Origin: JAEUHO01 sp046350655 | Lineage (GTDB): Bacteria > Planctomycetota > PLA2 > JAEUHO01 | Direction of reading: 5' to 3' | Assembly: GCA_046350655.1 (NCBI GenBank) | Contig: JAXMAB010000015.1 | Span: 8,586-72,585, forward strand | Length of the DNA: 64,000 nt | Shown here: positions 1 to 8,538 of the stretch, one piece after another | Numbering within the stretch: the first letter of the stretch is position 1 | How the letters are laid out: every line of letters starts with the position of its first letter | Position numbers and translations under genes: made by a program | Notes under the pieces: generated by a model | The model's input: only the letters and a program-made list of their open reading frames with translations | Database searches by the model: none | What the model was told of the DNA's origin: nothing

Positions 1-416
1 TCGTCGCGCGCCGCGGCCCCGTGGAGCCCGTCGGACGACGCGTGGCCGTTGCGGGCCGCCGCGTCGACGACGGCGCCCTCCCCCACGCGGTCGAGCGACT
101 GCGCCGCGGGCGCGGGCGCGCGCACGCGGTCGAGCGCGGTGCGCTGCGCGACGGCGACGAGCCACGTCGAGAGCCGGCTCTTCCCCTGGAAGCCGCGCAA
201 CCGGCGCCGGCCGTCCTCCCACAGTTTGTAGAAGACGGCCTGCACGACGTCCTCGGGCTCGACGCCGCTCGCCCCGCCGCGGGGCCCGAGCACGCGCACG
301 ACCGCCGCGTGGAGCAGCGCCGCGTGGTCCCGCACGAAGGCCCCCCAGGCCGCCGGTTCGCCGGCGACGAGCAGCGGGAGGCGGTCGCGATCGTCCACGG
401 GGGCTCCGGCGGGCAC
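1..416 (-). CDS. ECF-type RNA polymerase sigma factor (partial, runs off the left edge)
   Basis: Translated from the minus strand, the first ~140 residues show the region-2 signature of sigma-70 family ECF factors: an EDVVQAVFYKLW segment (core-binding and -10 recognition helix) followed by FQGKSRLSTWLVAVAQRTAL, the usual W-L-x-x-(I/V)-A-x-x-x-x-D pattern. The C-terminal region 4 lies beyond base 1, so length and any fusion partner are unknown. GTG codons at 416 and 398 are both possible starts; neither has a convincing ribosome site. It is divergent from the LonB-like gene. By family it would direct RNA polymerase to a stress or envelope regulon; no anti-sigma factor is visible on this side. 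Confidence 0.75.
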   Translation of the reverse strand, partial: MPAGAPVDDRDRLPLLVAGEPAAWGAFVRDHAALLHAAVVRVLGPRGGASGVEPEDVVQAVFYKLWEDGRRRLRGFQGKSRLSTWLVAVAQRTALDRVRAPAPAAQSLDRVGEGAVVDAAARNGHASSDGLHGAAARD

Positions 417-654
417 GTCCGATGGGACACGGTACGGGGACCGCGGGTTCGGGACCCCACCCGGTCCTCCGGTACGCGAGGCCCGGCCCCCCGTGAGACG
501 GACGCCACCCGCGATTCCGTACACACGGCCGCCGCGGCTGCCGCCTCGCGAGGGACGCGCTCGGATAGCGCACCGGATCACTCCGAGGTGGCGGGCCGAT
601 CGCGGCGGGACCGACCCGACCCGCGTGGTGCAATGGGCGCGACGGGAGGTGCCC
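417..654. other. divergent intergenic region with one copy of the dispersed GCGAGGCCCG motif
   Basis: Region between the minus-strand sigma factor and the plus-strand protease. It holds one dispersed-motif copy at 471-487 (TACGCGAGGCCCGG), the decamer TCGGATAGCG at 561-570 (shared with the region before the 51134 gene) and a good ribosome site GGGAGG at 644-649. No gene is supported here. Confidence 0.6.
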
Positions 655-3096
655 ATGCCCGGACCGACGCCCCTTCCCCCGGCGGCCCTCGCGCCGCGCT
701 GCGACCCCGCGTCGTTCCCGTTCGAGACGACGGCGGCGCTCGCCGACCTCGACGGCCCCCTCGGCCAGGACCGCGCGGTCGAGGCCCTGCGCCTCGCCAT
801 GGGCCTGCGTCACCCGGGCTACAACGTCTTCGTCGCCGGGCCGCCGCAGTCGGGCCGCCACACGATCGTGCGCGAGCTCCTGGCCGCGCGCGCCGCGACC
901 GAGCCCGTCCCCGACGACCTCTGCTACGTCCACGACTTCGCGCTGCCGCACCGCCCGCGCGCGCTGCTGCTGCCGGCCGGCCGCGGCGTGGCGCTCAAGC
1001 GCGACGTCGCCGCGCTCATGGACGACGTGCGCGCGACGATCCCGGCCGCGCTCGAGAGCGACGACCACAAGGCCCGGCGCCGCGCCCTCGCCGAGGAGCT
1101 GAAGGCGCGGCACGAGGAGGACATCGAGGCGATCCGCACCGACGCGAAGGCCCACGGCTTCGCGCTGATGCACTCCCCCATGGGCTTCGCGCTCGCGCCG
1201 GTGAAGGACGGCGACGTGCTCGCGACCGCCGACTTCGAGAAGCTCCCGGAGGACGAGCGCACGCGCCTCGAGACCGAGATGGTGCGCCTGCAGGACCGCC
1301 TCCGCGAGGCCCTCGACCGCCTCCCGCAGGTCGAACGGCTCCTGCGCGAGCGCCTGAAGCAGCTCGTCGAGGCGTCGGTGGCCGCGGCGATCGAGCCGCT
1401 GTTCCTCGAGGCGATGGCCCGCTGGCGCGCCCACCCCGAGGTGGCCGCCTACCTCGACGCGCTCCGCCGCGACGTGCTCGAGCACGCGGCGACGCTCGTC
1501 AAGGCGGGCGCCTCGGCCGGTGACGACGACGGCCCGCTCCCCGACGGGGCCGAGGGCGCGCCCGAGGTCGCCGCGCTGCGCCGGTACCGCGTCCACGTGC
1601 TCGTCGACCACACCGGCGCGACCGGCGCGCCGGTCGTCCACGAGGACCACCCGACCTACGCGAACCTCGTCGGCCGCGTCGAGTACGCCGCGCAGATGGG
1701 CGCGCTCGTCACCGACTTCAACCTGATCCGGCCCGGCGCGCTGCACCGCGCGCGCGGCGGCTACCTCGTCCTCGACGCGCGCGAGCTGCTCTCGCAGCCC
1801 TACGCGTGGGAAGGCCTCAAGCGCGCGCTGCGGAGCCGGGCGCTGCGCATCGAGTCCCTCGGGCAGATGCTCTCCCTCGTGAGCACGACCTCGCTCGAGC
1901 CGGAGCCGGTCCCCCTCGACGTGAAGGTCGTGCTGGTGGGCGAGCGCGAGGTCTACCACCTCCTCGACGCGCTCGACCCGGACTTCCCCGCGCTCTTCAA
2001 GATCGCCGCGGAAGGGGAGGACGACGTCGCCCGCGCGCCGGGCCGCGACCTCGCGTACGCCCGGCTCGTCGCCACCCTCGCGCGCAGCGCGCGCCTGCGC
2101 CCGCTGCGGCGCGACGCCGTCGCGGCGGTCCTCGACCGCGCCTGCCGCTGGGCGGGCGACCGCGACCGGCTCTCGACCCAGGTGGGCCCGGTGACCGACC
2201 TCCTGCGCGAGGCCGACGCCGCCGCGTCGGCCGCCGGCCGCGACGTCGTCGTGGCCGCCGACGTGCGCGCGGCCGTCGCCGCCCAGGAGCGCCGCGACGG
2301 CCGCGTCCGCGAGCGCGTCCTCGACGAGCTCACCAAGGGCACGTTCCTCGTCGACACCGACGGCGCGCGCGTCGGGCAGGTGAACGGCCTCGCCGTCGTC
2401 GGCGCGGGCCGCGCGCCGTTCGGCCGCCCGAGCCGCATCACCGCGAAGGTGCGCCTCGGCAAGGGCGAGGTCGTCGACGTCGAGCGCGAGGTCGAGCTCG
2501 GCGGCCCGCTCCACAGCAAGGGCGTGATGATCCTCGCGGCGTTCCTCGGCGCGCGCTACGCGACCGACCACCCGCTGTCGCTGTCGGCGACGCTCGTCTT
2601 CGAGCAGTCCTACGGCCCCGTGGACGGCGACAGCGCGTCGTCGGCCGAGGCCTACGCGCTCCTCTCCGCGCTCGCGGACGTCCCCCTCTCCCAGGCCTTC
2701 GCGATCACCGGCTCGCTCAACCAGCACGGCGAGGTGCAGGCCGTCGGCGGGCTCAACGAGAAGATCGAGGGGTTCTTCGCGCTGTGCGCCGCGCGCGGGC
2801 TCACGGGCGGCCAGGGCGTGCTCGTCCCCGCCGCGAACGTCCGCCACCTGATGTTGTCCGACGAGGTGGTGGACGCGTGCCGCGCGGGCCGCTTCCGCGT
2901 GATCCCGGTCCGCACCGTCGACGAGGGGCTCGAGGTGCTGACCGGGCGACCCGCCGGTACGCGAGGCCCGGACGGCGCCTTCCCGCCCGGGAGCGTCAAC
3001 GCCGCCGTCGAGGCCCGCTTGCTCGCGCTCGCGCGCCGCCGCCAGGCGCTGGGCGCCGAGGGCGGGGCCCGTCCGTCGAAGGAGGCCGCGCCGTGA
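655..3096 (+). CDS. LonB-like ATP-dependent protease (AAA + S16 peptidase)
   Basis: An 813-residue member of the Lon-family branch with an N-terminal AAA module and C-terminal Lon protease domain; it should unfold and degrade misfolded or regulatory proteins in the cytoplasm. A Walker-A-like loop AGPPQSGRHT lies near residue 60. The middle section is helical. The protease domain near 560-780 carries the Ser-Lys dyad: S660 in VDGDSASSAEA and K703 in GGLNEKIEGFF. ATG 655 is chosen because GGGAGG sits 6 nt upstream and similarity-like sequence begins there, although the frame is open further upstream. A dispersed-motif copy (2957-2971) encodes part of the variable tail just after the protease domain. 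The stop overlaps the next start by 4 nt. Confidence 0.9.
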   Translation: MPGPTPLPPAALAPRCDPASFPFETTAALADLDGPLGQDRAVEALRLAMGLRHPGYNVFVAGPPQSGRHTIVRELLAARAATEPVPDDLCYVHDFALPHRPRALLLPAGRGVALKRDVAALMDDVRATIPAALESDDHKARRRALAEELKARHEEDIEAIRTDAKAHGFALMHSPMGFALAPVKDGDVLATADFEKLPEDERTRLETEMVRLQDRLREALDRLPQVERLLRERLKQLVEASVAAAIEPLFLEAMARWRAHPEVAAYLDALRRDVLEHAATLVKAGASAGDDDGPLPDGAEGAPEVAALRRYRVHVLVDHTGATGAPVVHEDHPTYANLVGRVEYAAQMGALVTDFNLIRPGALHRARGGYLVLDARELLSQPYAWEGLKRALRSRALRIESLGQMLSLVSTTSLEPEPVPLDVKVVLVGEREVYHLLDALDPDFPALFKIAAEGEDDVARAPGRDLAYARLVATLARSARLRPLRRDAVAAVLDRACRWAGDRDRLSTQVGPVTDLLREADAAASAAGRDVVVAADVRAAVAAQERRDGRVRERVLDELTKGTFLVDTDGARVGQVNGLAVVGAGRAPFGRPSRITAKVRLGKGEVVDVEREVELGGPLHSKGVMILAAFLGARYATDHPLSLSATLVFEQSYGPVDGDSASSAEAYALLSALADVPLSQAFAITGSLNQHGEVQAVGGLNEKIEGFFALCAARGLTGGQGVLVPAANVRHLMLSDEVVDACRAGRFRVIPVRTVDEGLEVLTGRPAGTRGPDGAFPPGSVNAAVEARLLALARRRQALGAEGGARPSKEAAP

Positions 3097-3950
3097 GCCC
3101 CGACCTCCGCCGCGTGCTCGTCGCGCTCGACGCGTCGGCCAGCAGCCGCGCGGCGCTCGAGGCCGCGGTGCGGTGGGCCCGCCGCGGCGACGGCGAGGTC
3201 GTCGCGTTGTTCGTCGAGGACGAGGACCTCCTCCGGCTCGCGGCGTGGCCGCGGGCGCTCGCGTTCCCCGGCCGGGGCGGCGCGCCGCGGCTCCTCGACC
3301 CCGTCGCCATGGGCCGCGAGCTGCGCGCGGCGGCCGAACGCGCGCGACGGCTCGCCGAGGAGGTCACCGCGCGCACGCGGGTCCACGTCCGCTTCGAGTG
3401 GACCCGCGGCCGCGTCGTCCCGACGATCGTCGCCGCGGCCCGCGAGGCCGAGCTGGTCGTGCTCGGGCGCCGGACGCGGGCCACCGCGCGCGCCACCCTC
3501 GGCGCGACGGCCGCCGCGGTCGCCTCGACGCTGCCGGCGGTCCTGCTCCTCGACGAGGGCGAGGCGCTCGAGCCGCCGGTCGTCGTCGTCGTGGACGGCA
3601 CCGCGGCCGGACGCGCGGCGCTCGCGTTCGCGGAGTCGCTCGCGCGCCGTCTCGACCACGGCGACGACCTCGGGCTGCGCGTGTTGCTCGTCCCCGGCGC
3701 GGACGGCGGTGATGACGCCGCGGCCGAGGCGTCGCTCGCGGCGCTCTCGGCCGGCGGCGGCCGCCCGACGGTCCACCGCGTCCGCCGCCGCGACCCCGTC
3801 GCGGTGGCCGCCGCCGCGCGCTGGCTCGGGGCGCACACGACCGTCCTGCCCCGCTCGTTGACCGCGGGGCCCGACGCCACGACGTGGGTCACGTCGGCGC
3901 CGGGCGCCGTCGTCGTCGTGGACGCGGCCCCGCAGGCCCCTTCGGGCTGA
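3093..3950 (+). CDS. universal stress protein family, tandem Usp-like domains
   Basis: 285 residues beginning at GTG 3093, inside the stop of the protease gene (GTGA overlap) with GGAGG 8 nt upstream. The N-terminus RRVLVALDASASSRAALEAA is the classic Usp beta-1/helix-1 segment, and residues ~110-150 hold VVLGRRTRATARATLGATAA, a degenerate version of the Usp nucleotide-binding loop. A second, weaker Usp-like half follows from ~165 (VVVVVDGTAAGRAALAFAES). The role is inferred as a stress-linked nucleotide-binding protein. Translational coupling to the Lon-family protease suggests a shared proteostasis function. Confidence 0.75.
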   Translation: MSPDLRRVLVALDASASSRAALEAAVRWARRGDGEVVALFVEDEDLLRLAAWPRALAFPGRGGAPRLLDPVAMGRELRAAAERARRLAEEVTARTRVHVRFEWTRGRVVPTIVAAAREAELVVLGRRTRATARATLGATAAAVASTLPAVLLLDEGEALEPPVVVVVDGTAAGRAALAFAESLARRLDHGDDLGLRVLLVPGADGGDDAAAEASLAALSAGGGRPTVHRVRRRDPVAVAAAARWLGAHTTVLPRSLTAGPDATTWVTSAPGAVVVVDAAPQAPSG

Positions 3951-4129
3951 CGCCGGCTCCCCGGGGCCGCGTCGCCTTCACGCCCCCTTCACGGCCGCCC
4001 CACGCACGGGCCCTCCGCCCCCGGAACGGGTCGCTGCAGCGGGTTCGTCGCGCTCTCCGGGGTGTGCCCGCGGGGCGCATCGGGCCGATGGTGGGACCAC
4101 GGCCACGCGCCGCCTCCCCGGGGATGCCC

Positions 4130-6454
4130 ATGTCCGCCCAGCCTTCCGCCGAGTCCTCCGACACCGTCCGCGAGTCGCGCGTCGGTCGCTCGCGCCTCGA
4201 GTCGCTCCTCCTGTCCCGCGGCCTCGTCACCACGGTCCGGCTCGCGGCCGTCAGCGGCCGCGTGCTCGGCGCGAAGCGACCCTTCGTCGAGGTCCTGCTC
4301 GAGCAGGGCGTCCTCGACGAGGACACCTTCGTGCGCGCCGTGGCCGCCGAGACGCGGATGGAGCCCCTGCGCGCCGAGGACGTGACGGCCGACCCCGCGG
4401 TGCAGCGGCTGATCCCGAGCGACGTCGCGCAGCGGCACGGGCTGCTCCCGCTGCGGCTCGAGGCCGACGGGACCCTCGTGGTCGCGACGGCCGACCCGTT
4501 CCAGATCGACGTGATCGACGAGATCCGCGCGCGCACCGGCCACCGCGTCCGCGTGATGCTCGCGCCGCCGACGGCGGTCCGCGACGGCCTGCGCGCGGCG
4601 CGCCTCGGCGAGGAGACCTTCGACGAGCTGCTCCGCAACGCCGAGACGACGTCGCCCGCCGTCGAGGTCGGCGTCGCGCCGGCGGCCGAGGAGCTCGACG
4701 AGGCCGCCCCGCTCACGCTCGGCGTCGACGTCGAGTCCGACGAGAGCCCGGTGGTCCGGTTCGTCAACATGCTCCTCGCGGACGCGATCCGCCAGGGCGC
4801 GAGCGACGTCCACATCGAGCCGGAGCGCGACCGCACGCGGATCCGCTTCCGCATCGACGGCCGCCTCCACGAGATCCGCTCGCTGCCGCGGGCGGTGCGC
4901 GCGCCGCTGACGTCGCGCGTGAAGATCGTCTCGGGCCTCGACATCATGGAGTCGCGCCGCCCGCAGGACGGTCGCGCCACCGTGCGCGTGGACGGCCGCG
5001 GCTACGACCTGCGCGTCTCCACGCTGCCGAGCTTCTTCGGCGAGAAGCTCGTGCTCCGCATCCTCGACGCCCAGGCCCCGACGTTCTCGCTCGACGCGAG
5101 CGGCATCGCCGCGCCGGACCTCGCGCGGTGGCGCGAGCTGTCGCGCCGCCCGAGCGGGATGCTCCTGCTCACCGGGCCTACGGGCTCGGGCAAGACCTCG
5201 ACGCTCTACGCGTCGTTGCTCGAGCTGCGCGACGCCGCGACGAACATCGTGGCCATCGAGGACCCCGTCGAGTTCCAGTTCCCCGGCATCGTCCACGTGC
5301 CGGTGCGTCCGAACATCGGGACGACGTTCGCCACGGCGCTGCGCAGCGTGCTGCGGCAGGACCCCGACGTCGTGCTCGTCGGCGAGATCCGCGACCGCGA
5401 GACGGCGGAGGTCGCGGTCCAGGCCGCGCTGACCGGCCACCTGATGCTCTCGACGCTCCACACGAACGACGCCGTCGGCGCGCTGCTCCGGCTGGCGAAC
5501 CTCGGCGTCGAGCGCGACATGCTCGCGAGCGCGGTCCTCGGGATCATGGCCCAGCGGCTCGTCCGCACCGTCTGCCCGCACTGCGCCGAGCCCCACGCCT
5601 GGCCCGACGACGTCCTCACGCTGCTCGGCGCGCCGAAGGGCGTCGACACGTCGCGGATGCGCCGCGGCAAGGGCTGCGTCCGCTGCCGCGGGACCGGCCT
5701 GCGCGGTCGCACCGCGATCGTCGAGCTCGTGCAGACGTCGCCCGCGCTGCGCGCCCTGATCCTCGCGGGCGCCCCCGACGCCGAGATCCGCGCCCAGGTG
5801 GCGCGGGACGGCTCGGTGGGCCTCTCCGCCGCGGGCCTCGCGAAGGTCGTCGACGGCACCACGGTGCCGCAGGAGGTGCTCGCGGTCGCCGGACCGGCCC
5901 ACGGGACCTGCCCGGTGCCGGCCTCGGCGCCGCCCGCGACGACGCCCGCGACGAAGGGCCGCCCGTGCCGCACCTGCGGCCAGGCCCTCGACCTCGACTG
6001 GCGCCTGTGCCCCCATTGCGGGCGCACCCTGACGCCGGGCGAGCACGGCTCGTCGGTCGTCGTCTGCGAGGACGACCCGATCCAGCGCCGCATCGTCGCG
6101 GCGACGTTGCGCGGGCGCTTCGACCGCGTCCTCGAGGCCGGCGACGGCCAGGACGCGCTCGACGTGATCGCGCGCGAGAAGCCCGACCTCCTCGTCGTGG
6201 ACTACCGCCTGCCGGGCATGTCGGGCGTCGACGTGATCCGCGCGCTCCGCGGCCAGGTCGAGACGGCGTCCCTGCCCATCGTGATGCTCACGGCCTCCGA
6301 CCCCGGGGCGCTCGAGGCCACCGCGCTCGAGGCGGGCGCCGACGACTACCTCACGAAGCCGGTGACCGCGGAGCGTATGCTGGCGCGGGTCAACGCGCTG
6401 CTCGCCGCCCACCGGCGCATCGAGGCCGCGGTCCACGCCGCGAGCCCCTGCTGA
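4130..6454 (+). CDS. GspE/PilB-type secretion ATPase fused to zinc ribbon and response-regulator receiver domain
   Basis: 774 residues. Residues ~20-160 match the MshEN/T2SSE N-terminal domain (RLESLLLSRGLV, VLLEQGVLDEDTF). The ATPase core follows: Walker A GPTGSGKTS near 348, Asp box, Walker B VLVGEIRDRETAE, His box LSTLHTNDAVGA, and the paired CxxC zinc site (CPHC near 482, CVRC near 520). Unusually the protein continues: a second zinc ribbon (CRTCG...CPHCG, ~611-631) and a CheY-like receiver domain (~640-760) with the acidic pair EDD, phospho-acceptor D691 in VVDYRLPGMSG, T in MLTAS and K in YLTKP. It stands alone, 38 kb from the gsp operon that has its own gspE. ATG 4130 or ATG 4124 may be the start; neither has a strong ribosome site. 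It would power pilus or pseudopilus assembly under phospho-control (inference). Confidence 0.85.
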   Translation: MSAQPSAESSDTVRESRVGRSRLESLLLSRGLVTTVRLAAVSGRVLGAKRPFVEVLLEQGVLDEDTFVRAVAAETRMEPLRAEDVTADPAVQRLIPSDVAQRHGLLPLRLEADGTLVVATADPFQIDVIDEIRARTGHRVRVMLAPPTAVRDGLRAARLGEETFDELLRNAETTSPAVEVGVAPAAEELDEAAPLTLGVDVESDESPVVRFVNMLLADAIRQGASDVHIEPERDRTRIRFRIDGRLHEIRSLPRAVRAPLTSRVKIVSGLDIMESRRPQDGRATVRVDGRGYDLRVSTLPSFFGEKLVLRILDAQAPTFSLDASGIAAPDLARWRELSRRPSGMLLLTGPTGSGKTSTLYASLLELRDAATNIVAIEDPVEFQFPGIVHVPVRPNIGTTFATALRSVLRQDPDVVLVGEIRDRETAEVAVQAALTGHLMLSTLHTNDAVGALLRLANLGVERDMLASAVLGIMAQRLVRTVCPHCAEPHAWPDDVLTLLGAPKGVDTSRMRRGKGCVRCRGTGLRGRTAIVELVQTSPALRALILAGAPDAEIRAQVARDGSVGLSAAGLAKVVDGTTVPQEVLAVAGPAHGTCPVPASAPPATTPATKGRPCRTCGQALDLDWRLCPHCGRTLTPGEHGSSVVVCEDDPIQRRIVAATLRGRFDRVLEAGDGQDALDVIAREKPDLLVVDYRLPGMSGVDVIRALRGQVETASLPIVMLTASDPGALEATALEAGADDYLTKPVTAERMLARVNALLAAHRRIEAAVHAASPC

Positions 6455-6480
6455 CCGTCACCGCCGACCGGCGCCGGCGC

Positions 6481-6507
6481 CCGCGGGACCGTCCCCCCCT
6501 CCCGCGG
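6481..6507. terminator. inverted repeat between convergent genes, possible terminator
   Basis: CCGCGGGA at 6481-6488 pairs perfectly with TCCCGCGG at 6500-6507 around an 11-nt loop, in the 73-bp gap between two convergent genes. It has no T-run, so it is weak as an intrinsic terminator. Confidence 0.35.
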
Positions 6508-6527
6508 CGCGCCGACCCGGTCCGGCG

Positions 6528-7857
6528 TCAGCGCCCCGCGTCGGCCGTCTCGAGCGCGCGACGCGCGAGCGCGGCCACGCGGCCGGCCTCGCGGTCGTCG
6601 GCGGGGACCGGCGTGTCGCGCAGGGCCTCGAGCGCGGCGCGCACCGGCACCCGCGCCCGCGCTGCGAGCGCCCGCGGGGCCGCGCTCGCGTACGCGGGCG
6701 CCCGCGGGTCGCCGCGCCCCTCCGCCCGCGCGACCCTCCCGAGCAGTCCGGCCGCGCGCGCCGCCGGCCGGCGCCTCCTCCGCGGCCAGCCGCGCCGCGA
6801 TCGCCGTCCGCGCCGCGTCGCGCGCGACGTCGGCCTCGTCCGCGAGCGTGAGCCCGTTCAGCACGACGAGCGCCAGCTCGTCCCCGACGTCGCCGAGGCG
6901 GCTCACGGCCGCCGACCACGCGACGTGGGCCGGGTCGGCCGCCACCGCGCAGACCCGCAGGTAGGCGTCGGGCGTCGCAGCGTACGACAGGCCGATCGCC
7001 GCCGCGGCGCGGACGTCCGCGGGCCGGTCCGCCGCGTCGAGCAACGCCGCCAGCCGCTCCGCGGGCACGTCCGCGGCCGGGAGCCACGCGCACGCGAGCG
7101 CGGCGGCCTTCGCGATCGCCGGCGGGGTCGCGCCGACCAGCGCGGCCACGCGGCCGGTCCACGGCGGCGTGCGGCGGTTCGTCGTCGCCCACGCCTCGAG
7201 CGCGCGCACGACCTGGTGCACGTACACGACGCCGGGCGCGGCCCGCGCCGCGCCGCCGAGGTCGACGACCTCCGCGGGCGGCGTGAGCGCCGCGAGCACG
7301 ACGGCCGGGTCGTACGGCGGCGCGTACCGCGACGCGTCCTCCGCGGACGGCCTCGGCTCCTGCGCCTCGAGCAGCCGCAGGACCGACGCGGCGGGCCGTC
7401 CCTCGGGCCCCTCCACCGCCGACGGGTGCCGCGCGACCCAGTCGAGGAACGCGCCGGGCCGCCGGTCGAGCAGGAACTTCCGCGCGGCGTCGAGCGCGTG
7501 CGAGTCCGACGACGTCAGCCGCCACGTCGCGCACCGGAGCCATCCGGGCGCGTCCGCGACCTGCAGCGCGTCGAGCGCCTCGAGCGTGCGTGTCGTGAGC
7601 GCGAGGTGCTCGAGCAGCTCGAAGTCGTTGCGCTGCGCAAGGAACGCGACCCATGCCGCGACGGGCTCCGGCGCGGCGTGGTACGCGACCCACCGCCCCT
7701 CGACGTCCTTCGCCGCGAAGGCCTCGACCTCGGCGGGCGTCGCCGGCGGGCCGCCGTACGCCGGCGCCGCGGCGCCCGCCGCGAACGTCGCGAACGTCGC
7801 GAACGCCGCGACGACCCACCCCGCGACCCCGTTCGAGCCCCATCGGACGCGCGTCAC
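6528..7857 (-). pseudogene. secreted helical-repeat protein of unknown function, one frameshift
   Basis: Not a named family to me. From GTG 7857, which overlaps the stop of the upstream gene (GTGA), it encodes an N-terminal signal-like hydrophobic stretch ending APAYGG, then ~350 residues of alanine-rich helical repeats (for example DVRAAAAIGLSYAATPDAYL, HVAWSAAVSRLGDVGDELAL) reminiscent of HEAT repeats. Around 6745-6785 the reading frame changes by one base; downstream the sensible frame continues (VRAALEAL, VAALARRALETADAGR) and stops at 6528, 73 bp from the convergent neighbour. The uninterrupted frame instead runs into the opposite gene with shadow-like composition. It is either a real inactivating indel or an assembly error in a GC-rich run. 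Last gene of the sigma-fusion operon. Confidence 0.65.
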
Positions 7858-8525
7858 GAGCCCACCTCCTCGCCGTGTTCGTCCACCTGCACGAGGCGCA
7901 GCACCTTCGCGTCGCCGTCGCCGACGCGCACCACGCAGCGCACGCGCACGCGGCCGTCGGCCACGACCTCGAGCGTCGTCGTCCCCTCGGGCACGGCGTC
8001 CGACGTCCATGCGACGCCGACCGCGCCGTCCGGGGCGCCGACCTCGACGTGCCGCACGCGGCCGTCGGGGTCGATGCGCCGCTCCCGCACGCGGCCCCGC
8101 GTCACGACGGCCACCGGGCCTCGCGGTCCCGTCGCGCGACCGCCGCCCTCGCGGACCCGCAGGCCGACGTCGCGCGCGAGCAGCGCGGTCAACTCCTCCG
8201 CCGTGATCCGGTTCCCGCCGTGGACGGAGAGCGGCCCCGGGGCGCCGTGGACGCGAGGCCCGGTGGCCGACGCGACGACGACCGCGTGGACGCCGTCGTC
8301 GTGCGCCTCCACGCGGGCCTCGATCTCGGCGACGACGCGCTGCGGCTCGGCGTCCTCGCGGAAGGCGAGCGTGCGCCGGTCGAGTCCCAGCGTCGCGGCG
8401 TCGCGGGGCGCGGCGTCGCGCCGCGGCGGCGGCGCGACCGGCCGGCGGGCCGCGGCGAACGCCGCCACGGCCACGAGCCCGGCCCCGAGCAGCACCGCGG
8501 TGACGGATCCACGCGCGAACGTCAT
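7854..8525 (-). CDS. membrane-anchored protein of unknown function
   Basis: 223 residues from ATG 8525, preceded by GAGGAGG. One N-terminal transmembrane or signal segment (VTAVLLGAGLVAVAAFAAA, residues ~8-26), then a soluble domain with Val-rich beta-strand character. The stop overlaps the following gene's GTG. It sits between the sigma-transmembrane fusion (13 nt upstream) and the secreted helical-repeat protein, so it probably belongs to the same envelope function. Two copies of the dispersed motif lie inside it (8108-8130 and 8247-8267), both translated as a T-G-P-R element. No family recognised. Confidence 0.6.
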   Translation of the reverse strand: MTFARGSVTAVLLGAGLVAVAAFAAARRPVAPPPRRDAAPRDAATLGLDRRTLAFREDAEPQRVVAEIEARVEAHDDGVHAVVVASATGPRVHGAPGPLSVHGGNRITAEELTALLARDVGLRVREGGGRATGPRGPVAVVTRGRVRERRIDPDGRVRHVEVGAPDGAVGVAWTSDAVPEGTTTLEVVADGRVRVRCVVRVGDGDAKVLRLVQVDEHGEEVGS

Positions 8526-8538
8526 CGGACCTCCTCGG

